In this document: positions 57,560 through 64,000 of the stretch, piece after piece | Layout of the letters: each line of letters begins with the position of its first letter | Numbering within the stretch: the stretch's first letter is position 1 | Assembly (NCBI GenBank): GCA_015680685.1 | Contig: MNCI01026912.1 | Coordinates: forward strand, 678,542 to 742,541 | Reading direction: 5' to 3' | DNA: 64,000 bases | From: Gnetum montanum | Taxonomy: Eukaryota > Streptophyta > Gnetopsida > Gnetales > Gnetaceae | Notes under the pieces: generated by a model | Database searches by the model: none | What the model was told of the DNA's origin: nothing | Seen by the model: only the letters and a program-made list of their open reading frames with translations | Made by a program: the position numbers and the translations under genes

Positions 57560-58270
57560 TGATGAGAGGTAAGGTACCCCTATGTTTAACCATACGAATC
57601 ACAAGCGTTCATGCATGATCCGATCAAGTTCTGTAGATCTTAAGTTCCTACATACAGTGGTTCCAGGACATGAAATCTAATTGTGATGATTGTTATCTTT
57701 CCAACACTTGTGGATGTTAGTTGTATGGTTAAGTCTAAGTAAGGCACATCTTGAACATGTATAATGCTACTGGGTTACCAAACATTAAGTGTTACTAGGA
57801 TTACCAAGCGTCATGTGCATGCTCGAAGTGGTCATACTTATGTGCTTAATTAATTGCTATTTAATCTAGCTAGCTTACTCTAGCTTAATTCTTTGGTAGT
57901 ATTAAATGAAATTGCACAAAATATTAAATGTGTAAATAAAATATTTAAGCTAGCCAAGGTGCTGCAAGGTTTTATTAGAAAGCATGTCTTTATTGTTGCA
58001 CACATTGCCATACTTAGGTATAATAGTGCTCAAACAAAGATTTGTACACTCAATGACTCCTACTGCAGGCACTTTAGAAAATATTCTAACTTTGAAGAAA
58101 AGAAATTGCAAGAGTTCTGCTATGCTATGACAAAAACTTATGCAAACCATGTGCCCAAGCATTATATTTATAGGTCGGCACACACCCTGCGATATTGGAT
58201 ATCCAACATCACTTCTTGGGCCTTGATATCAGATATCCAATATCGAAGCTAGGCCAAATATGGTTCATCA
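57560..58270 (-). repeat. 3' LTR of element H
   Basis: On the minus strand from TGATGAACC (58270) to CTCATCA (57560), 711 bp. TATA box (TATTTATA on plus) at 58165-58172. U3 has two palindromic modules at 58191-58246, for example GATATTGGATATCCAACATC, palindromic but for one pair. Confidence 0.8.
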
Positions 58271-58579
58271 TACCCCCACAATTGAATGAAAGCTCATCCT
58301 CAAGTGAACAAAAGGAGGATCAAGTCCCTTACAAAATATTGGGAAGGTATGGGATTATTGATTGACAAGCAAACTTCCCAAGTGTACAGATTTACAATAT
58401 TTTACAAAATTGGATGTTCATGACAATAGAATTAAACACCCTAGATGAAACTAACATTGAACTCCTCTAGTAGTTGAAGGGTGAGGAAGAATATTCAACA
58501 ATCATGAAGGGTCCTTGTTGCATGGTGTTGTTGCTTCTTCCTTGGTGAAGACAGTCCTGCTTCCAATCCACACTTCCCA
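58271..58579 (-). other. polypurine tract and remnant where the 3' ORF is missing, element H
   Basis: On the minus strand TTGTGGGGGTA (58281-58271) precedes the LTR. Between the mini-intron acceptor and the PPT there are only about 310 nt, against roughly 2.9-3.1 kb in A, C and E. The first base of the ATG after the acceptor is missing (AG|TGGG). Sequence near the PPT matches C, so the ORF body is deleted. Confidence 0.65.
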
Positions 58580-58639
58580 CTACAATCACAACAAAATCGT
58601 GGATTAGTATGCAATGTGTAACGTATAGCTTTTAGGTAC
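58580..58639 (-). other. 60-nt intron-like segment, element H
   Basis: On the minus strand: donor GAAG|GTACC, branch-like ATACTAATCC, acceptor GATTGTAG. Confidence 0.6.
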
Positions 58640-60157
58640 CTTCTCTCATCGGTAGTTACACTTAGCTAGGTTGTGATTATGGTGGGTTAATTCCTTTAAT
58701 AGTGTTAATGGGAAGATTAAAAAATAAGGTGAAATGGATAAGTGGCCCATTATTAAATTATGAAAGTCCAAACATGATGAAATTCTTGAAGAGGGTTAAA
58801 GAATTCACAATAATAAAAAGAGAATTTCAGTAAAAAAACATTGTGGAGATGTGCACAATTGGATGTCATTGATGGGACATGCAAAAGGATTTCATTGTGA
58901 GAAAGTTTAAGGATAAAGAACTTAAGTAACCTGACCAAAAGGTATGCAAGTGGATTATTCCCAAAGTAGTCACATGCCCCTTATTGCCCTTGCATAAGCC
59001 CAAACCAAGGAGTCTATGGGCCCCATGGATGATTAATGGTTATGAAAATTTAAGTACAAAAACCTGAAAGAAACTACCTAAGAATTTCGATAAATCAAAC
59101 CAAGACATCGAACAAGAACATGAACACTGGTAGTGAGGTGAGGCATGGAAAGCAGAAATGGATGAAGGGGAAATTGGAATGGAGTTCCTTATTAAGGTCA
59201 CATGATGTCGCTTGCGAATTTTGTGCTTAAATGACCTGAGAAAATCCATCCTTAGTCCAAACTAAAACCAATCACGTTCACTAACTTCGCATCACCACTC
59301 TAAGACTAGTTCACCAACTTGAAACACAAGAGAGCTCCCATAGAATAACCACCATTCCTTAATTAAGAATACAAGAGAAGCAGGAAGTGAGAAAGGGCCT
59401 TAGTTAGAAGGGACCTTCAAGCATGAGTAACATACCTTTCTAGTCCCATAACTAGTGCTTGTACCCCATTTATTTTGTCTAGGGGGTGTGCTTTGAATTT
59501 CCATCATTTTTTTGAGATGGGAACCACACCATGTAAAGACTTATTCAACTTCCTATTATTTTTTGACAAGGTACAATAAGAAATCCATGAAAACACACAT
59601 GTAAGTAAGTAGAAAGACACAAAGAGCACTAAGTCCCCTTGAAGTCATACCCTATTCAAACCTTTGAATCCTTTCCAAGTTCAGAAACTACCAAGGTCAC
59701 AAGTTCGTTAGAGTTTTATTAATGGAACAGGGACCATAGAGTTTGTGGATGGGTAGATGTCATGGAATCATTGTCTATTTCATGAAAAAGAAACCTTTTC
59801 TAAGTTATTAGTAATAAAATTCAAAGCTAGAATCTAGATACCAACAATCAAATAACCAAATAGCACATGCTCACATCAAACAAACTACATTGTACCCATT
59901 TGGCAATAAGGCATGCTATTATTAAAACATAATAAGAAAATCACATCAAAATAAAGAAAAATATACAAGAAATTGTAAAATAATTAAGAAAAATAAAATG
60001 CACTAAAAATTTTGTTAAACAAAATTTGGAAAAAATTAATAACATAAAAACAAAAAGGTGTAAAATAAAAAGTTGTAAATATAATAAGGTGTAAAACAAA
60101 AACGTGTAAAATAAAAAGATGAAAAATTGAGAAGCCACTTATATATTTAGCATGGGT
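58640..60157 (-). other. 3' noncoding region of element H
   Basis: Holds the conserved boxes at 58945-58995 (CAAGTGG...CACATGCCCC) and 59518-59539 (GGAACCACACCATGTAAAGAC). The part matching the internal promoter of the other elements seems shortened: no TATA box or GATATC module is evident between the first box and the intron. Confidence 0.55.
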
Positions 60158-61150
60158 GGCCATCTCTCCCATGACTAAGTTGAAAGGAGGAGATTTAAAA
60201 GATTGAGTGTGGTTGTCCATTCGATGAGGTGTTTGTTGCATTGACTTGCTTAGGCTTATGGAAATATTTGACTTATTGTGTGTTGACCAATTGCTTCTTG
60301 TTTGGGCTCTCAGGTTTGTAGATCAACATGGTCCCAAAAGGGAAAGTTTTTCAAATGATAGAAGGTCCTTCCCATAATGTTTGGAACTTAGTTTGTTGAG
60401 GTACGTGTGTGGGGTTCTAGTAGAGGAGCTTGTTCTCGGTTAAAATTTAACTTTCCTAATTCTAAAATCATGGAGCTTTTTGTTAAACGCCTTATGAAAC
60501 TCATTATATGATAGGGCCACTAATTGGTTCTTATCTAGCAAGTTGAGATTCATTAATCTTTCTTTTTATGCTAGACTTAAATCAAGGTCAAGGTCACAGG
60601 CTATTGATAGTGTATGGAGCTTAGATTGGATAGGTAAAGTTGGTAAATTTTTGTACACCAACTCATAGGGAGAGTAGCCTATAGGGAGTTTCCACGTTGA
60701 GTTGTAGGCCCAGAGGGCATCATTGAGTTTTGTGTTCCAATCTCTCCTATATTTACTAACAGTTCTCATTAGGATCTTTCTAATTTCCCTATTTGTAACT
60801 CAACCTCCAAGTGTTGCGTAAGCTTCCAAAAGGTAGTGCCTATAAAGTGGATTTCATTATTAGAAATTAATGCACATAGCACACCAAACCTATTTACGAC
60901 ATTATATTATATAAATTGACTAGTAGTAGAGGATGTACAATCGATGATGGCTACTACTTCTACCCATTTCGGACAATAGTCAATAGCAAATATGATGTAC
61001 ACCTTTCCATTTGACATGGGCATGATGGGACCCATGAAGTCAATGCCCTAGATGTTGAAGGGTTATAGTGGTTGAATTCATTGTTGAGGTCCTTCCATTC
61101 GAGTAGTCATTCCACCATCTCATTGACAATGTTCACAAGAGTGGATTAAT
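60158..61150 (-). pseudogene. integrase of element H
   Basis: Ends next to GTCATGGGAGAGATGGCCA (60178-60158). The C-terminal part is open at 60769-60566 (YRRDWNTKLNDALWAYNSTW; KLPIGYSPYELVY; IACDLDLDLSLA). The core is readable above it, with the GIDFMGPIMP start near 61050. Some stops; it is better kept than in C and D. Confidence 0.8.
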
Positions 61151-62280
61151 TGATGAGCATCCCTAAAAGGTGTTGGCCAATAATACCTTGTTGTTAGGAT
61201 TTTAATGTTCATGCATCTCTCAATATAGTGGCCCCCACAAGGACCCTCATGAGTGTCCTAGAGAATGCACAATTGATTAGCATCAAGGACACACCAATAA
61301 ACTAGGCCATTGGCATAAATCTTGTAGAAGTGTCCATTGATCTCTATGAAGCATTTTACCTGGTGAAGAAACTATTGTTTCTTCTGGTGGTCCAACCCTT
61401 ATGGCATCTCTTGAGTGAGAAGATAGGTAAGAATGTTATCATATCATTTAGGCATAGCGGCCAATGGTTCAGTTATAGCCCCAACAAGAGGAGTACATCA
61501 GGAAACATATCAGATAATGGGCTTTCCTCTTGTTTGTTGTTCCATCATAACTAAGACAAGTGGTTAGTAACCACATTCTCAGTTCCCTTCTAATCTACTG
61601 TCATAAGATCAAATCCCTATAAGATCACTAGCCACCATATGAGATGAGGGCTCACCGTTGGCTTATGCATCAATAAGCGAATTGCACTATGGTCAGTGTG
61701 CACAAATACTTTATAGCCAAGCACATAGTGCATGAAATTCTCTAGAGCAAACACCACTACCATTAATTCTTTTTCTGTGGTGGTGTAGTTTAGTTGTACA
61801 TCCACAATGCTTTGGCTTGCACATTGGATGTAATATGGATGTTTCTTGTCATCCAATTGTGTAAGCATAGTCCCCAAGGCATAGTTTAATGTATCTGTAA
61901 TAATTTGCAGCGTTTTGGACTAGTCAGGTGCCTATAGAATTGGAGTTTCTACAAGTTTTTCATTTAATTGTTGAAATACTTTTTCACATTCCTTGGTCTG
62001 AATAAATGGAGCAATTTTATTTGTTAGCTTAGCCAACGATTTTGCAATCTTAGAGAAATTGTCTATGAATTGCCAATAGTAGATAGTATGTCCAAGGAAT
62101 GACCAAACATCTTTTATAGTTTTCGAGTGGTAGGTAATTCCTTGGATGACCCTTATTTTTTAGGGTCGATCTCAATTCTTGCTTGTGAGATTTTATGCCC
62201 TAATACAATGCCTTCTTGGACCATGAGATGGCTCTTTTGCCAATTGAGCCATAGGTTTATTTCCACATATCTTTTACATA
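61151..62280 (-). pseudogene. pol: RNase H and RT end of element H
   Basis: The integrase zinc-binding segment lies near 61300-61140. The RNase H-like part has an open stretch at 61877-61617 with LNYTTTEKELMVVVFALENF and HTDHSAIRLLM. The codon that is a stop in A (18034) and C (11373) is a sense codon here. RT sequence is cut at 62281 by the LTR of J, in the part downstream of the FMDD motif. Confidence 0.8.
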
Positions 62281-63313
62281 TGATGAGTGGCGAGGTACCC
62301 CTACACTCAACCATACGAATACAAGTGTGCACATGCGATCCGGTCGAACTCCGTAGACTAAATGCCTTAACACCACAAGAAACACTTGGGGTTAATCGTT
62401 CGTTGTCTTCCCAGGCTTGCTTGTAAGTGTCACGGTGTATGGTTAAGCAAGTCTGAGGTATGTGATTTTTTTGGTATTTTTCGGTTTATCTTCTATGCTA
62501 TCAGAGGAAAGGGTTGAGAAACTAAGCTAACTCTAACTAATGTCCTAAGTCTAAATTAACTAGCGTCAGCATCCGTTCCCACTTACCGGACACACCCTGA
62601 ACTATGCAACTGTGGCTTACCAAACGCTAATCGTTACTGGGATCACCACACGTAACGCAAGTGCTCGAAGTGGTCGTACTGAGGCACCTATTTAGCTTAA
62701 GTGTGATAAGCAGCCGATTCCTTAGCTAGCCGTACACACCCGTGGGTGCTCGTAACTAAGTCGTACTTATCACACGTTCTAGCCTAGCGATGAGCAGCCG
62801 ATTCCTTAACTAGCCGTACACATTGGACTAACATTGGGATTACCAAGCGTAGATCCTGGAATACGCTACTGGGTTACCAAGCAGCCAATGCTCGTAGTTA
62901 AGTCGTACTCACGCGTTGCGACAAGTAGCCGATTCCTTGATTAGCCGTACACATCCGTAGATGCTCGTAATCAAGTAGTACTTGTACGCACTAGAAAAGC
63001 AGTAAATAGATAACAATAAATAAAACCATGTACTGCAAGGTTTATCCAATCAAGTTTGTCTTTATTGCCGTGCACAACTTGGGTTCAGGTTACAAGCTGC
63101 TCGAATAAAGAGCCGTTCACTCTAGGACTCCTACTGCGGGCACATGGGAAAAATTCTAACTCTGGAGTGATCAATCTGCCAGAGCTTCGCTACTTTTAGC
63201 CAGGATTGGGAAATGAAGGGAGTGCCACCTCTTATTTATAGATATGGCGGCGGACCGCGATATCGCGTACGCGATATCGCAGGGAAAGATGCTATGCATG
63301 TCGCGTCTCATCA
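62281..63313 (-). repeat. 3' LTR of element J
   Basis: On the minus strand from TGATGAGACGCG (63313) to GCCACTCATCA (62281), 1033 bp, the longest LTR here. A perfect 24-bp palindrome at 63257-63280 (core GATATCGCGTACGCGATATC) lies upstream of the TATA box (TATTTATA on plus, 63233-63240). CGCAGTAGGAGTC (minus, near 63140) and GGCAATAAAGACAAAC (minus, near 63070) mark R and the polyadenylation signal. A partly tandem unit, CAGCCGATTCCTTAGCTAGC, recurs at 62711, 62795 and 62926. Confidence 0.9.
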
Positions 63314-63325
63314 TACCCCCATGAC
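63314..63325 (-). other. polypurine tract of element J
   Basis: On the minus strand GTCATGGGGGTA directly before the LTR. Confidence 0.75.
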
Positions 63326-63599
63326 TGAATGAAAACTCGTCCTCGAGTTCCTTACAATAATATCAGGTAGGTATGGGATTATTGAGGGAAATGGAACTAA
63401 TGGGATGACATGTGAATGGGTCACAAGACTTGACAAAACTAGTGTTCATGACAACAAGGGTGAACACCTTATTACAATGACATCAGGCCACATTTGGTAG
63501 CTGAGAGAAAAGAGGAGAGAGAAAAGAAGAGAAGAAGAAGAAGAGTCTTGTTGCTGCCAACGCCTAGATTGCGCCTTCTGTTGTCCATCCGTAAGCGCA

Positions 63600-63689
63600 T
63601 TATCGATCCTGCTCCTTACATAGCTGCTTCAGCGTTGCTCCATTCCAAGTGTTTGCTCCAGATCCATTCCGTTGTTGTATGATTGCCAT
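63600..63689 (-). CDS. short ORF after the mini-intron of element J
   Basis: From ATG at 63689 the frame runs 29 codons (MAIIQQRNGSGANTWNGATL...) to a TAA at 63600. It sits where A, C and E start their roughly 924-codon ORF. No similarity to that ORF is visible beyond the MA start, so it is either a vestige or not translated. The region between it and the PPT is about 280 nt and purine-rich on plus near 63506-63544. Confidence 0.3.
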   Translation of the reverse strand: MAIIQQRNGSGANTWNGATLKQLCKEQDR

Positions 63690-63749
63690 CTGCACACACA
63701 ACACAATCATATATTAGCAAGGGTAATTGAATCATTAAGTAAATAATAC
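63690..63749 (-). other. 60-nt intron-like segment, element J
   Basis: On the minus strand: donor GCAAG|GTATT, branch-like TTGCTAAT, acceptor TGTGTGCAG, then ATGGC. It has the strongest acceptor of the six copies. Confidence 0.65.
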
Positions 63750-64000
63750 CTTGCTTCGGTTTAGGTTCATTGGCTAGGTTGTGGTATGGCTGATATGGAT
63801 CTGGGAAGATGTAGATGATGACTATCGAAGGTATAGGGGTTAGGAAGAAAAACGAAAAAAATCTAGGGCATAGGAAAAAAAATCGAAAAAAACAGGCCCC
63901 GTACCCCCATGACTAATCGCGAATCTCCGGTAGTGTTAGAATGGAGAAAGAAAAGGAGTAAGAAAGATAGGTAAAAAGGGACAACTATGGCATCGGTGAA
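63750..64000 (-). other. leader region of element J, upstream of the mini-intron
   Basis: On the minus strand this corresponds to the leader between internal promoter and intron in C and E (the plus phrase near 63760-63785 resembles the 'ggctaggttgtgat' phrase of H near 58655). No TATA box is reached before the window end. Confidence 0.45.

Larger units (their letters stand above)
57560..62280 (-). mobile_element. element H: Athila-like element without the 3' ORF, cut by element J
   Basis: Minus-strand order from 62280 down: RT end, RNase H, integrase, second polypurine-like motif, noncoding DNA, 60-nt intron, a short spacer where the 3' ORF should be, PPT, 3' LTR. Element J interrupts RT at 62281, so gag, protease and the RT active site lie outside the window or are lost. 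Integrase is fairly well preserved. Confidence 0.75.
62281..64000 (-). mobile_element. element J: youngest-looking Athila-like element, 3' end only
   Basis: The 3' LTR (62281-63313), PPT, a short 3' ORF remnant and the mini-intron are in the window; the rest lies to the right. CpG sites and palindromes are far better kept than in the other elements, so it is probably the most recent insertion. It interrupts RT of element H. The target duplication cannot be checked because the other end is outside. Confidence 0.8.

Noticed and set aside
62701-62990. CRISPR-like array
   Set aside because: Few, unequal units inside an LTR of a plant element; no spacers of constant length.

Overview
The window looks like nuclear DNA of a seed plant with a large, repeat-rich, slowly purged genome. 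A gymnosperm is possible, but no species can be named from what is visible. One clear host gene is present: RPS29 (ribosomal protein uS14) on the minus strand at 2308-2858, with consensus introns, a 5'UTR intron and a telo-box promoter. Nearly everything else is decayed, nested LTR retrotransposons. I call these elements A, C, D, E, G, H and J.

A, C, D, E, H and J belong to one Ty3/gypsy group that I place in the Athila lineage. The reasons are primer-binding sites resembling the 3' end of tRNA-Asp, a CX2CX3HX4C gag knuckle, a gag-protease-RT-RNaseH-integrase order, and a further ORF after pol. All reading frames carry stops and frameshifts, mostly transitions.

Layout. 1-3586: unrecognised DNA and RPS29. 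3587-3908: two tRNA-like SINE heads in inverted orientation. 4152-28197: element C (minus), whose pol block is flipped to plus and whose integrase is split by element A (12504-25787, plus, near-matching 5-bp target duplication). 28198-30226: unrecognised DNA with an 84-bp tandem repeat. 30227-51446: element D (plus), interrupted in gag by unrecognised DNA (31720-34744) and by element E (34917-44114, minus, perfect TCTTC target duplication). 51447 to about 54800, possibly further: element G (minus), a different gypsy group, sitting in the 3' ORF of D. 57560-62280: element H (minus), cut in RT by element J (62281 to window end, minus), which looks youngest.

The most interesting structure is the 3' block of the Athila-like elements. 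After pol come a second polypurine-like motif and long noncoding DNA with two strongly conserved boxes. Next is a TATA box preceded by a palindromic module that resembles the U3 module of the same element's own LTR, although the modules differ between elements. Then come a leader, a 60-63 nt intron-like segment ending exactly at an ATG, and a roughly 924-codon ORF predicted to be coiled coil. The promoter match is seen in A, C, D and E, and the mini-intron in all six. This suggests a separate transcription unit for the 3' ORF. E keeps gag and this ORF but lacks pol. H and J have lost the ORF body but keep the intron.
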